NCBI GenBank assembly: GCA_965261535.1
Contig: OZ253469.1
Span: 2,666,001-2,730,000 of the forward strand
Direction: 5' to 3'
DNA length: 64,000 bases
Origin: VXNE01 sp965261535
Lineage (GTDB): Bacteria > Pseudomonadota > Gammaproteobacteria > Pseudomonadales > Azotimanducaceae
The notes beneath the pieces were generated by a model. It saw only the letters and a program-made list of their open reading frames with translations, did no database searches and had not been told where the DNA came from. The position numbers and the translations under genes were made by a program. Positions 53,501-63,021 of the stretch are shown piece by piece; within the stretch, counting starts at the first letter, position 1; every line of letters begins with the position of its first letter.

Positions 53501-56500
53501 CACCGTCCGCGACGTCTCGCCGGGCGCGAACGTCAGCGTCCCCGACGCCGCCCCGTAGTCCTCGCCCGCGACCGCCGTCCCGTCCCGCGTCGCGTAGGAA
53601 ACCGTCGCCGCCCGGATGCTCGAACCCGCGAGCGTGACGCCGAACTCCACCGCGCCGCCCTCGACGCCCGCCCCGCCGGCGACGGAGAACGCGGGCGGGT
53701 CGTCGTCGTCGATGATCGTTCCATCGGCCGCCGCGGTGGCGATCGTCGCGTTGACGGGCGCGGAGAGCGCAAACGAGAACGTTTCCGCGACTTCGTCCTC
53801 CGCATCGTCGGAAAGGGACACCGGCACCGTCCGCGACGTCTCGCCCGGCGCGAACGTCAGCGTCCCCGACGCCGCCCCGTAGTCCTCGCCCGCGACCGCC
53901 GTCCCGTCCCGCGTCGCGTAGGAAACCGTCGCCGACCGGCTGCTCGAACCCGCGAGCGTCACGCCGAACTCCACCGCGCCGCCCTCGACGCCCGCCCCGC
54001 CGGCGACGGAGAACGCGGGCGGGTCGTCGTCGTCGATGATCGTTCCATCGGCCGCCGCGGTGGCGATCATCGCGTTGACGGGCGCGGAGAGCGCAAACGA
54101 GAACGTTTCCGCGACTTCGTCCTCCGCATCGTCGGAAAGGGACACCGGCACCGTCCGCGACGTCTCGCCCGGCGCGAACGTCAGCGTCCCCGACGCCGCC
54201 CCGTAGTCCTCGCCCGCGACCGCCGTCCCGTCCCGCGTCGCGTAGGAAACCGTCGCCGACCGGCTGCTCGAACCCGCGAGCGTGACGGCGAACTCCACCG
54301 CGCCGCCCTCGACGCCCGACCCGCCGGCGACGGAGAACGCGGGCGGGTCGTCATCGTCGATGATCGTTCCATCGGCCGTCGCGGTGGCGATCGTCGCGTT
54401 GACGGGCGCGGAGAGCGCAAACGAGAACGTTTCCGCGACTTCGTCCTCCGCATCGTCGGAAAGGGACACCGGCACCGTCCGCGACGTCTCGCCCGGCGCG
54501 AACGTCAGCGTCCCCGACGCCGCCCCGTAGTCCTCGCCCGCCACCGCCGTCCCGTCCCGCGTCGCGTAGGAAACGGTCGCCGACCGGCTGCTCGAACCCG
54601 CGAGCGTCACGCCGAACTCAACCGCGCCGCCCTCGACGCCCGACCCGCCGGCGACGGAGAACGCGGGCGGGTCGTCGTTGTCGAGGATCGTTCCTGTCCC
54701 GGCCGTCACGACGGTGGCGTTCGACGCCGACGACAACCCGACGGCGAACGTCTCGTCCGGTTCGTCCTTCCCGTCGACCTTCAGGTCCACGAACACCGTC
54801 CGCGCCAGGTCGCCCGGCGCGAACGTCAGGACCCCCGCCATAGGCTCGTAGTCTTCACCGCCCCTCGCCGTGCCGTCCGACGTCCCGAAGGCCACGGTCA
54901 CCTCTTGGCCGCTCGCTCGGCTGAGAGCGACCTCGAATGCCGCCGACGCCCCTTCGGCCCCCTCGGCATCGCCGATCTCAACCCGGGGCGGTTCGTCGTT
55001 GTCCATGATCGTGCCTTCGGCCGTCGCCGTCGCGATGGTCGCGTTAGTCGCGGACGTGAGGGTGATGACGAACGTCTCGGTCGGCTCGTTCTTGCCGTCG
55101 TCGTACAGCAAGACCCACACTGTCCGGCTCGACTCCTGAGCGAACGTCAACGACCCCGACTTCGCCAGGTAGTCCTCGCCCGCGACCGCCGTTCCGTCCG
55201 ATGTCGCGTAGAAAACCGTCGTCGACAGGCTGCGCGGACCTGAGAGCGTCACAGTGAACACCACATAACCGCCCTCGACACCCGTCCCCCCGGCCACGGA
55301 GAATTTGGGTCCGTCGTCGTCCGCGATGGTTCCGGTGCCCTCCGCGTCGGACAGCGTGGCGCCCGCGGGTGCCGAAAGGGTCACGACGAATGTCTCGGTC
55401 GGCTCCTCGCGGTCGTCGTCCAGAGGCGCCACTCGAATCGTCTTCCGCGCCGTGCCCGCTGCAATCGTCAGCGACCCGGAAGCCGCTTCGTAGTCCTCGC
55501 CCGCGACCGCCGTCCCGTCCGACGTGGCATAGGAAACCGAAACCGGCACGTCGGTCGGCGCTCCGAGTTCGACTTCGAACGCCAGATGGGAGCCGCCCTC
55601 CGGGGCCCATGCGTTGCTAATCGAGAGATGGCGCGAATCGTCGTCCCGGATCACTCCGCAGTCGCAACACCCAACCGTAGTGCAGATGCCCCACGGGCAC
55701 TGATTCGAGCGGGCGCGCCGTTCGCGAAACTGCGCGTTGACGGGATTTAACAACGTGAAAACCACGGCCTCGACGGGCTCCTCGACGCGGTCTTCGAGAA
55801 TCTGGACGCGAATGGTTTTCGAAGTCTCGCCCGGCGCGAAGGTCAACGTTCCCTCCTGGTGGATGAAGTCGGATCCGGCCTTCGCCAAGCGGTACGCCGG
55901 CGGGTCGAAGCCAAAGATATCGTCCGTGATGTAGTCCGCCGACACGGCCACGTCGCTGGGGACCGAGAGCGTTGCGACGAAGTCCAGGAATCCGTTCTCG
56001 GGACTCTCCGAACCATGGATCGTCATGAGAGGACCCTCATCGTCGTCGTGTATCGTCCCCGTCCCGTCGTTCAGGGCCGCACCGCTCGCCGACGCGCCCA
56101 GACTCACGACGAAGTCGATCGTCGCGTCCGCTTCGCCGGCCGCGGCGTCCGCGACCGACAGCGCGGGCAGGTCCTGGGCGAACGCCGGCTCGACCGACAA
56201 AACCGACAGCGCGAGGACCGCGGCGCACGCCCGCCGGCAGTGCCGCGCGGCTTTCGGGGCCGTTCCGCCGGCGGCGCGTCGGCCCGCGGCCTCCCCTCGG
56301 CCTCGGGCCGGTTCGAACACGGCCGATCGACCGTCCGCGCCGTTCGACATCTTTCGTTCCCGCCGGACCTGCATCGTCCGCATTGTCGCCAATTCGCCTT
56401 GCGCGCCCGTTGGCCGCTCCTTTTCGGAACTTCCCGCGCCCCCCTCGGATCGACCCGCTCCCCGGGGCCATGCGGCGCTCGCCGACGGAAGGCCGGTCAT
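50588..56500 (-). CDS. Giant secreted Calx-beta repeat protein B
   Basis: Up to 1970 residues. Leader, signal peptide and the first module start are identical to gene A. Then, after VSLGASASG, it jumps directly to the end of another module (AALNDGTGTIHDDDEG), so the first module is a short hybrid. About 12 further Calx-beta modules follow, including one with the Cys-rich insert (CPWGIC, GCCDCG) and several almost identical SSSRSATV-type modules in tandem. Modules with PKFSVAGGTG and PRVEIGDAEGAEG are found only here. The C-terminal ~2.3 kb is the same as in A; the tail reads PAGPPVAE rather than PAGAVAE. Seven bases separate its stop from the first ATG of gene A. Confidence 0.85.
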   Translation of the reverse strand: MTGLPSASAAWPRGAGRSEGGAGSSEKERPTGAQGELATMRTMQVRRERKMSNGADGRSAVFEPARGRGEAAGRRAAGGTAPKAARHCRRACAAVLALSVLSVEPAFAQDLPALSVADAAAGEADATIDFVVSLGASASGAALNDGTGTIHDDDEGPLMTIHGSESPENGFLDFVATLSVPSDVAVSADYITDDIFGFDPPAYRLAKAGSDFIHQEGTLTFAPGETSKTIRVQILEDRVEEPVEAVVFTLLNPVNAQFRERRARSNQCPWGICTTVGCCDCGVIRDDDSRHLSISNAWAPEGGSHLAFEVELGAPTDVPVSVSYATSDGTAVAGEDYEAASGSLTIAAGTARKTIRVAPLDDDREEPTETFVVTLSAPAGATLSDAEGTGTIADDDGPKFSVAGGTGVEGGYVVFTVTLSGPRSLSTTVFYATSDGTAVAGEDYLAKSGSLTFAQESSRTVWVLLYDDGKNEPTETFVITLTSATNATIATATAEGTIMDNDEPPRVEIGDAEGAEGASAAFEVALSRASGQEVTVAFGTSDGTARGGEDYEPMAGVLTFAPGDLARTVFVDLKVDGKDEPDETFAVGLSSASNATVVTAGTGTILDNDDPPAFSVAGGSGVEGGAVEFGVTLAGSSSRSATVSYATRDGTAVAGEDYGAASGTLTFAPGETSRTVPVSLSDDAEDEVAETFSFALSAPVNATIATATADGTIIDDDDPPAFSVAGGSGVEGGAVEFAVTLAGSSSRSATVSYATRDGTAVAGEDYGAASGTLTFAPGETSRTVPVSLSDDAEDEVAETFSFALSAPVNAMIATAAADGTIIDDDDPPAFSVAGGAGVEGGAVEFGVTLAGSSSRSATVSYATRDGTAVAGEDYGAASGTLTFAPGETSRTVPVSLSDDAEDEVAETFSFALSAPVNATIATAAADGTIIDDDDPPAFSVAGGAGVEGGAVEFGVTLAGSSIRAATVSYATRDGTAVAGEDYGAASGTLTFAPGETSRTVPVPLLDDGLPEPAETFAVTLSSPTNATIATAAADGTIIDDDGAPQLSIAGAAGGEGDILDFAVTLAGSSDRAVNVSYATSDGTAVAGEDYLATRGVLTFPAGESRLTLSVPLVDDAVREPTETFAVTLSAAENAEIALDNAVGRIADDDDPPAFSVAGGSGVEGGAVEFGVTLAGSSSLTAAVSYATRDGTAVAGEDYVAASGTLTFAPGVAAMTVSVGLLVDGVDEADETFALQLGSPANATLAVGAATGTIEDVDGPPMLSVADGEGAEGDTVWLAVTLSKSGGRRATVAYSTRDGTALAGSDYRAASGTLAFAPGETSRTVPVALLDDALEEPVETFALVLSAAANALLGEDAATVSIIDDAAAGRIVLAASPARLSEGDGPSPVAVTASMEGGPRPVATSVAVTVTGSGDPEAVGFAPVADFVIEIPAGAASGSGTFTLRPEDDRTAEADETLTVSGVSDLPVAPASVALADDDGTTHVVEAARARHVPLFESAADPARRGFLRVINRSAAPAQVWIEAVDDAGTRSAPLALALAGGAAAHLDSAELEAGGAPVSGDWRLELTSDLDIGVLAYSRTSDGFVTAVHDTAPAAEGTHRVWFFSPGGDPQRTSLLRLVNAGAADAEATVAGVDDAGTVSGELRVAVRAGTAVTLSAAELESGVGAGIESGALGDGEGAWRLTVASPAPLAVQSLLAGPAGYLSNLSTSPGTPGAAAGSHAVPLFPSMAEAGLEGLVRVVNRSAEAGAVRIVATDDAGREHEPVTLPLPGGGAAHFDSADLELGNAEKGLAGSTGAGEGSWRLDLTSELEIEVLSYARTTDGFLTSMHDVAPERDGARRVEFFNPAGDARRESRLRLVNAGSAAAAATVTGVDDAGRSPGGAVRVRVAAGTALELTSSELETGSGEGIEGGALGDGEGRWRLRVESDAPVLVMSLLASPTGHLADLSTAPTAPADARDPADAPAGPPVAE

Positions 56501-56507
56501 GCGGCGC

Positions 56508-59500
56508 TCATTCGGCGACCGCGCCGGCGGGAGCGTCCGCGGGGTCGGGGGCGTCCGCCGGCGCGGTCGGCGCGGTCGACAGGTCGGCCAGATGCCCGGT
56601 CGGACTCGCGAGCAGGCTCATCACCAGCACCGGCGCGTCCGACTCCACGCGCAGCCGCCACCTGCCCTCGCCGTCGCCCAGCGCGCCGCCCTCGATGCCC
56701 TCGCCCGACCCCGTCTCCAACTCCGACGACGTCAACTCCAGCGCCGTCCCCGCCGCGATCCGCACTCGCACCGCGCCGCCCGGCGAACGGCCCGCGTCGT
56801 CGACGCCCGTCACCGTCGCCGCCGCCGCCGCGCTCCCCGCGTTCACCAGCCGCAGCCGGCTCTCCCGCCGCGCGTCCCCCGCCGGGTTGAAGAACTCCAC
56901 GCGCCGCGCGCCGTCCCGCTCCGGCGCCACGTCGTGCATCGACGTCAGGAAGCCGTCCGTCGTGCGCGCGTACGACAGCACCTCGATCTCCAGTTCGCTC
57001 GTCAGATCCAGACGCCACGACCCCTCGCCCGCGCCCGTGCTGCCCGCCAGCCCCTTCTCCGCATTCCCCAACTCCAGGTCCGCCGAGTCGAAGTGCGCCG
57101 CGCCGCCGCCCGGCAGCGGCAGCGTCACCGGCTCGTGCTCGCGTCCCGCGTCGTCGGTCGCCACGATGCGCACCGCGCCGGCCTCCGCCGAACGGTTCAC
57201 GACCCGCACCAGGCCCTCCAGACCCGCCTCCGCCATCGACGGGAACAGCGGCACCGCGTGCGACCCCGCCGCCGCCCCCGGCGTGCCCGGCGACGTCGAC
57301 AGGTTCGACAGGTACCCCGCCGGACCCGCCAGCAGGCTCTGCACCGCCAGCGGCGCCGGCGACGCCACCGTCAGCCGCCACGCGCCCTCGCCGTCGCCCA
57401 GCGCGCCCGACTCGATCCCCGCTCCGACGCCCGACTCCAGCTCCGCGGCCGACAGCGTCACCGCCGTCCCCGCCCGCACCGCCACCCGCAACTCGCCCGA
57501 CACCGTCCCGGCGTCGTCCACCCCCGCGACCGTCGCCTCCGCGTCCGCCGCGCCCGCGTTCACCAGCCGCAGCAGGCTCGTCCGCTGCGGGTCGCCGCCC
57601 GGGCTGAAGAACCACACCCGGTGCGTCCCCTCCGCCGCCGGCGCCGTGTCGTGCACCGCCGTCACGAACCCGTCCGACGTCCGCGAGTACGCCAGCACCC
57701 CGATGTCGAGATCGCTCGTCAACTCCAGCCGCCAGTCGCCCGACACCGGCGCGCCGCCGGCCTCCAGCTCCGCCGAGTCCAAGTGCGCCGCCGCGCCGCC
57801 GGCCAGCGCCAGCGCCAGCGGCGCCGACCGCGTGCCCGCGTCGTCCACCGCCTCGATCCAAACCTGCGCCGGCGCCGCCGAACGGTTGATCACGCGCAGG
57901 AACCCCCGCCGCGCCGGGTCCGCCGCCGACTCGAACAGCGGCACGTGCCGCGCGCGCGCCGCCTCGACCACGTGCGTCGTCCCGTCGTCGTCCGCGAGCG
58001 CCACCGACGCCGGCGCCACCGGCAGATCCGAGACGCCCGACACCGTCAGCGTCTCGTCCGCCTCGGCCGTCCGGTCGTCCTCCGGCCTCAGCGTGAACGT
58101 CCCCGACCCGCTCGCCGCGCCCGCCGGTATCCCGATGACGAAGTCCGCCACCGGCGCGAAGCCCACCGCCTCCGGATCCCCGCTCCCCGTCACCGTCACC
58201 GCCACCGACGTCGCCACGGGGCGCGGCCCGCCTTCCATCGAGGCCGTCACCGCCACCGGCGACGGGCCGTCGCCCTCCGACAACCGCGCGGGAGACGCGG
58301 CGAGCACGATGCGCCCGGCGGCCGCGTCGTCAATGATCGAAACCGTCGCGGCGTCCTCCCCGAGCAGGGCGTTCGCCGCCGCCGACAGCACCAGCGCGAA
58401 CGTCTCCACCGGCTCCTCCAGCGCGTCGTCCAGCAGGGCCACGGGCACGGTCCGCGACGTCTCGCCCGGGGCGAACGCCAACGTCCCCGACGCCGCCCGG
58501 TAGTCCGACCCCGCCAGCGCCGTGCCGTCGCGGGTCGAGTACGCCACCGTCGCCCTCCGGCCGCCGGACTTCGACAGCGTCACCGCCAACCACACGGTGT
58601 CGCCTTCCGCGCCTTCGCCGTCGGCGACCGACAGCATCGGCGGTCCGTCGACGTCCTCGATCGTGCCGGTGGCGGCGCCCACCGCCAGCGTCGCGTTCGC
58701 CGGCGACCCCAGTTGCAGCGCGAACGTCTCGTCCGCCTCGTCGACGCCGTCGACGAGCAGCCCCACCGACACCGTCATCGCCGCAACGCCGGGCGCGAAC
58801 GTCAGCGTCCCCGACGCCGCCACGTAGTCCTCGCCCGCGACCGCCGTTCCGTCCCGCGTCGCGTAGGAAACCGCCGCCGTCAGGCTGCTCGAACCCGCGA
58901 GCGTGACGCCGAACTCCACCGCGCCGCCCTCGACGCCCGACCCGCCGGCGACGGAGAACGCGGGCGGGTCGTCGTCGTCCGCGATCCGTCCGACGGCGTT
59001 ATCGAGGGCGATCTCCGCGTTCTCCGCCGCCGACAAGGTCACCGCGAACGTCTCCGTCGGTTCGCGCACCGCATCGTCGACAAGCGGCACCGACAGCGTC
59101 AGCCTCGACTCGCCTGCGGGGAACGTCAGAACGCCTCGGGTCGCCAGGTAGTCCTCGCCCGCGACCGCCGTCCCGTCGGAGGTCGCATAGGAGACGTTCA
59201 CCGCCCGGTCGCTCGAACCCGCGAGCGTGACGGCGAAGTCCAGGATGTCGCCTTCGCCACCCGCGGCGCCGGCAATGGACAACTGCGGGGCGCCGTCGTC
59301 GTCGATGATCGTTCCATCGGCCGCCGCGGTGGCGATCGTCGCGTTCGTCGGGGACGACAGCGTCACGGCGAACGTCTCGGCCGGCTCGGGCAATCCGTCG
59401 TCGAGCAGCGGGACCGGCACCGTCCGCGACGTCTCGCCGGGCGCGAACGTCAGCGTCCCCGACGCCGCCCCGTAGTCCTCGCCCGCGACCGCCGTCCCGT

Positions 59501-62500
59501 CCCGCGTCGCGTAGGAAACCGTCGCCGCCCGGATGCTCGAACCCGCGAGCGTGACGCCGAACTCCACCGCGCCGCCCTCGACGCCCGCCCCGCCGGCGAC
59601 GGAGAACGCGGGCGGGTCGTCGTCGTCGATGATCGTTCCATCGGCCGCCGCGGTGGCGATCGTCGCGTTGACGGGCGCGGAGAGCGCAAACGAGAACGTT
59701 TCCGCGACTTCGTCCTCCGCATCGTCGGAAAGGAACACCGGCACCGTCCGCGACGTCTCGCCCGGCGCGAACGTCAGCGTCCCCCACGCCGCCCCGTAGT
59801 CCTCGCCCGCGACCGCCGTCCCGTCCCGCGTCGCGTAGGAAACCGCCGACGACCGGCTGCTCGAACCCGCGAGCGTGACGCCGAACTCCACCGCGCCGCC
59901 CTCGACGCCCGCCCCGCCGGCGACGGAGAACGCGGGCGGGTCGTCGTCGTCGATGATCGTTCCATCGGCCGTCGCGGTGGCGATCGTCGCGTTGACGGGC
60001 GCGGAGAGCGCAAACGAGAACGTTTCCGCGACTTCGTCCTCCGCATCGTCGGAAAGGAACACCGGCACCGTCCGCGACGTCTCGCCCGGCGCGAACGTCA
60101 GCGTCCCCCACGCCGTCCCGTAGTCCTCGCCCGCGACCGCCGTCCCGTCCCGCGTCGCGTAGGAAACCGCCGCCGACCGGCTGCTCGAACCCGCGAGCGT
60201 CACGCCGAACTCCACCGCGCCGCCCTCGACGCCCTCGACGCCCGACCCGCCGGCGACGGAGAACGCGGGCGGGTCGTCGTCGTCGATGATCGTTCCATCG
60301 GCCGCCGCGGTGGCGATCGTCGCGTTGACGGGCGCGGAGAGCGCAAACGAGAACGTTTCCGCGACTTCGTCCTCCGCATCGTCGGAAAGGGACACCGGCA
60401 CCGTCCGCGACGTCTCGCCCGGCGCGAACGTCAGCGTCCCCGACGCCGCCCCGTAGTCCTCGCCCGCGACCGCCGTCCCGTCCCGCGTCGCGTAGGAAAC
60501 GGTCGCCGTCAGGCTGCTCGAACCCGCGAGCGTCACGACGAACTCCACCGCGCCGCCCTCGACGCCCGACCCGCCGGCCACCGAGAACGCGGACTGGTCG
60601 TCGTCCGTGATCGTTCCGGTGCCCTCCGCGTCCGACAGCGCGGCGCCCGCGGGCGCCGAAAGGGTCACGACGAATGTCTCGGTCGGCTCCTCGCGGTCGT
60701 CGTCCAGAGGCGCCACTCGAATCGTCTTCCGCGTCGCGCCCGCTGCAATCGTCAGCGACCCGGAAGCCGCTTCGTAGTCCTCGCCCGCCACCGCCGTCCC
60801 GTCCGACGTGGCATAGGAAACCGAAACCGGCACGTCGGTCGGCCCTCCGAGTTCGACCTCGAACGCCAGACGGGAGGCGCCCTCCGCGGCCGATGCGTCG
60901 CTGATCGAGAGACCGGGCGCATCGTCGTTGAGGATCGTTCCGCAGTCGCAACACCCGATCAAAAAGCAGCCGCCCCACGGGCACCGAGCCGAGCCTACGC
61001 GCGGTTCGAACCGCGCGTTGACGGGATTTTCCAACGTGACAACCATGGCCTCGACGGGCTCGTAGACGCGGTCTTCGAGCACCTCGATCCGAATGGTCTT
61101 CGAAGTCTCGCCCGGCGCGAAGGTCAACGTTCCCGCCTGGCGCGTGTAGTCGGATCCGGCGTCCGCCAGGGGGTACGCCGGCGGGCGGAAGGCGACGATA
61201 GTCTGGTCCGTGGTGTAGTCCACCGCCACCTCCGCGCCGGTCGGGTTCGCGAGCGTTACGGCGAAATCCAGGAATCCGTTCTCGGGACCCGCCGAACCAT
61301 GGATCGTCATGGTCGGATGCTCATCGGTGTCGCGTATCGTCCCCGTCCCTATCCCGTCGCCCAGGGTCGCCCCGACCGCGCCGGACAGCGACACGGAAAA
61401 CGTCTCGCTTGCCTCCTTCGCGGGGTCGTCCAGCAACGCGACCGTGATCGTCTTGCGGGTTTCGCCGGGCGCGAACGTCAGCGTCCCCGTCGCCGCCGCG
61501 TAGTCCTGCCCCGCGATCGCCGTGCCGTCCGCGGTGGCGTAGTCCACCGTGGCCGGGTCGCCGCTCTGCGGGCCGAGCGTGACTGCGAACGACAGGCTGC
61601 CGTCGCCTTCGAAAGCCGAGGCGTCGGCGACGAACAGCCTCGATTCGCTGTCGTCGTCCTGGATTGTCCCGATCGCCCGCAGGTCGCCGACTTCGATTAC
61701 CAGCGGTAGATAAGTCTGGCTCAGGTTGACTGAAAACGTCTCCTTGGCGGTCTCCGCCGAACCGTCGTCGATTATGGGGATCAGCACCGTCTTGCTGGTT
61801 TCGCCGGACCCGAACGACAACGTGGCATTCGCGGCCGTGTAGTCTTCTCCCGCGACCGCGGTTCCGTCCGCCGTCGCGTACCCCATGGACGCCGGAGCCT
61901 CCATGGGGCCGCTCAGAGTCACCGGAAACGCGAACTCGCCAGCCGACTCGAGATCGGCGGCATCGGCAATGCTCACGCGGGGGACCGGCTCGTTATCCAG
62001 GAGGTGGAAGCCGGCGGACACCACCGGTTCGCCATCCAAAAGCCTATAGACAGGGTTGGCAAAAGTAGCGCCCCGCAAATCCGTGAATATCAGCAGGAAT
62101 CTCTCGCGCCCTTCGTACACTTCGTCGTCGGCGGTGGCGATCCAAATCGACCCGCGAGTCTCGCCCGGGTCTAACGTCAGCGTTCCCGATACATGGATGT
62201 AGTCGCTGCCGGCTTCGGCCGGTGACCGATCCCAGATCGCGGTCGCGTAGTCGATCGCGACGGTCCGACCGCTCGGTTCCGAGAGTAGAATAAAAATTTC
62301 AAACCCGTGGCCTTCAACAAGGTAAATTCCCGAAAAACCTTTGGAATCCAATTTCGGCTGCGGGTCGTCGTCCTCGATGGTTCCCGTCGCCACGCCATCG
62401 CCGATCGTCGCGCCGGCGGGATCGGACAGGGTCAGGTCGAAAGTCTCCGAAAGTTCATCGAGCGAATCGTCGACCAGGGAAACGCCGATCGTCCGCTCCG

Positions 62501-63014
62501 ACGTCCCCGCGGGGAACGTCAGGGTTCCCGATTCGGCGGTGAAGTCCTCGGTGCCCGCTTCGCCTTCCGAAGTGGCGTAGTTCACCGTGACCTCACCGCT
62601 CGCCGACGCGCCCAGACTCACGACGAAGTCGATCGTCGCGTCCGCTTCGCCGGCCGCGGCGTCCGCGACCGACAGCGCGGGCAGGTCCTGGGCGAACGCC
62701 GGCTCGACCGACAAAACCGACAGCGCGAGGACCGCGGCGCACGCCCGCCGGCAGTGCCGCGCGGCTTTCGGGGCCGTTCCGCCGGCGGCGCGTCGGCCCG
62801 CGGCCTCTCCTCGGCCTCGGGCCGGTTCGAACACGGCCGATCGACCGTCCGCGCCGTTCGACATCTTTCGTTCCCGCCGGACCTGCATCGTCCGCATTGT
62901 CGCCAATTCGCCTTGCGCGCCCGTTGGCCGCTCCTTTTCGGAACTTCCCGCGCCCCCCTCGGATCGACCCGCTCCCCGGGGCCATGCGGCGCTCGCCGAC
63001 GGAAGGCCGGTCAT
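56508..63014 (-). CDS. Giant secreted Calx-beta repeat protein C
   Basis: Up to 2168 residues, the longest complete member, with 14 Calx-beta modules. It has a full first module (TFPAGTSERTIGVSLVDD) and a divergent second one (GFSGIYLVEGHGFEIFILLS), then the PRVSIADAADL, SRLFVADASAFEG, Cys-rich and SISDASAAEG modules shared with gene A, and the PQLSIAGAAGGEGD and neighbouring modules shared with gene B. One module carries a 9-bp tandem duplication giving GVEGVEGG. Same signal peptide and C-terminal module set as A and B. Calcium-binding surface or extracellular function is likely by family; no LPXTG, autotransporter or type I export signal is seen. Confidence 0.85.
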   Translation of the reverse strand: MTGLPSASAAWPRGAGRSEGGAGSSEKERPTGAQGELATMRTMQVRRERKMSNGADGRSAVFEPARGRGEAAGRRAAGGTAPKAARHCRRACAAVLALSVLSVEPAFAQDLPALSVADAAAGEADATIDFVVSLGASASGEVTVNYATSEGEAGTEDFTAESGTLTFPAGTSERTIGVSLVDDSLDELSETFDLTLSDPAGATIGDGVATGTIEDDDPQPKLDSKGFSGIYLVEGHGFEIFILLSEPSGRTVAIDYATAIWDRSPAEAGSDYIHVSGTLTLDPGETRGSIWIATADDEVYEGRERFLLIFTDLRGATFANPVYRLLDGEPVVSAGFHLLDNEPVPRVSIADAADLESAGEFAFPVTLSGPMEAPASMGYATADGTAVAGEDYTAANATLSFGSGETSKTVLIPIIDDGSAETAKETFSVNLSQTYLPLVIEVGDLRAIGTIQDDDSESRLFVADASAFEGDGSLSFAVTLGPQSGDPATVDYATADGTAIAGQDYAAATGTLTFAPGETRKTITVALLDDPAKEASETFSVSLSGAVGATLGDGIGTGTIRDTDEHPTMTIHGSAGPENGFLDFAVTLANPTGAEVAVDYTTDQTIVAFRPPAYPLADAGSDYTRQAGTLTFAPGETSKTIRIEVLEDRVYEPVEAMVVTLENPVNARFEPRVGSARCPWGGCFLIGCCDCGTILNDDAPGLSISDASAAEGASRLAFEVELGGPTDVPVSVSYATSDGTAVAGEDYEAASGSLTIAAGATRKTIRVAPLDDDREEPTETFVVTLSAPAGAALSDAEGTGTITDDDQSAFSVAGGSGVEGGAVEFVVTLAGSSSLTATVSYATRDGTAVAGEDYGAASGTLTFAPGETSRTVPVSLSDDAEDEVAETFSFALSAPVNATIATAAADGTIIDDDDPPAFSVAGGSGVEGVEGGAVEFGVTLAGSSSRSAAVSYATRDGTAVAGEDYGTAWGTLTFAPGETSRTVPVFLSDDAEDEVAETFSFALSAPVNATIATATADGTIIDDDDPPAFSVAGGAGVEGGAVEFGVTLAGSSSRSSAVSYATRDGTAVAGEDYGAAWGTLTFAPGETSRTVPVFLSDDAEDEVAETFSFALSAPVNATIATAAADGTIIDDDDPPAFSVAGGAGVEGGAVEFGVTLAGSSIRAATVSYATRDGTAVAGEDYGAASGTLTFAPGETSRTVPVPLLDDGLPEPAETFAVTLSSPTNATIATAAADGTIIDDDGAPQLSIAGAAGGEGDILDFAVTLAGSSDRAVNVSYATSDGTAVAGEDYLATRGVLTFPAGESRLTLSVPLVDDAVREPTETFAVTLSAAENAEIALDNAVGRIADDDDPPAFSVAGGSGVEGGAVEFGVTLAGSSSLTAAVSYATRDGTAVAGEDYVAASGTLTFAPGVAAMTVSVGLLVDGVDEADETFALQLGSPANATLAVGAATGTIEDVDGPPMLSVADGEGAEGDTVWLAVTLSKSGGRRATVAYSTRDGTALAGSDYRAASGTLAFAPGETSRTVPVALLDDALEEPVETFALVLSAAANALLGEDAATVSIIDDAAAGRIVLAASPARLSEGDGPSPVAVTASMEGGPRPVATSVAVTVTGSGDPEAVGFAPVADFVIGIPAGAASGSGTFTLRPEDDRTAEADETLTVSGVSDLPVAPASVALADDDGTTHVVEAARARHVPLFESAADPARRGFLRVINRSAAPAQVWIEAVDDAGTRSAPLALALAGGAAAHLDSAELEAGGAPVSGDWRLELTSDLDIGVLAYSRTSDGFVTAVHDTAPAAEGTHRVWFFSPGGDPQRTSLLRLVNAGAADAEATVAGVDDAGTVSGELRVAVRAGTAVTLSAAELESGVGAGIESGALGDGEGAWRLTVASPAPLAVQSLLAGPAGYLSNLSTSPGTPGAAAGSHAVPLFPSMAEAGLEGLVRVVNRSAEAGAVRIVATDDAGREHEPVTLPLPGGGAAHFDSADLELGNAEKGLAGSTGAGEGSWRLDLTSELEIEVLSYARTTDGFLTSMHDVAPERDGARRVEFFNPAGDARRESRLRLVNAGSAAAAATVTGVDDAGRSPGGAVRVRIAAGTALELTSSELETGSGEGIEGGALGDGEGRWRLRVESDAPVLVMSLLASPTGHLADLSTAPTAPADAPDPADAPAGAVAE

Positions 63015-63021
63015 GCGGCGC

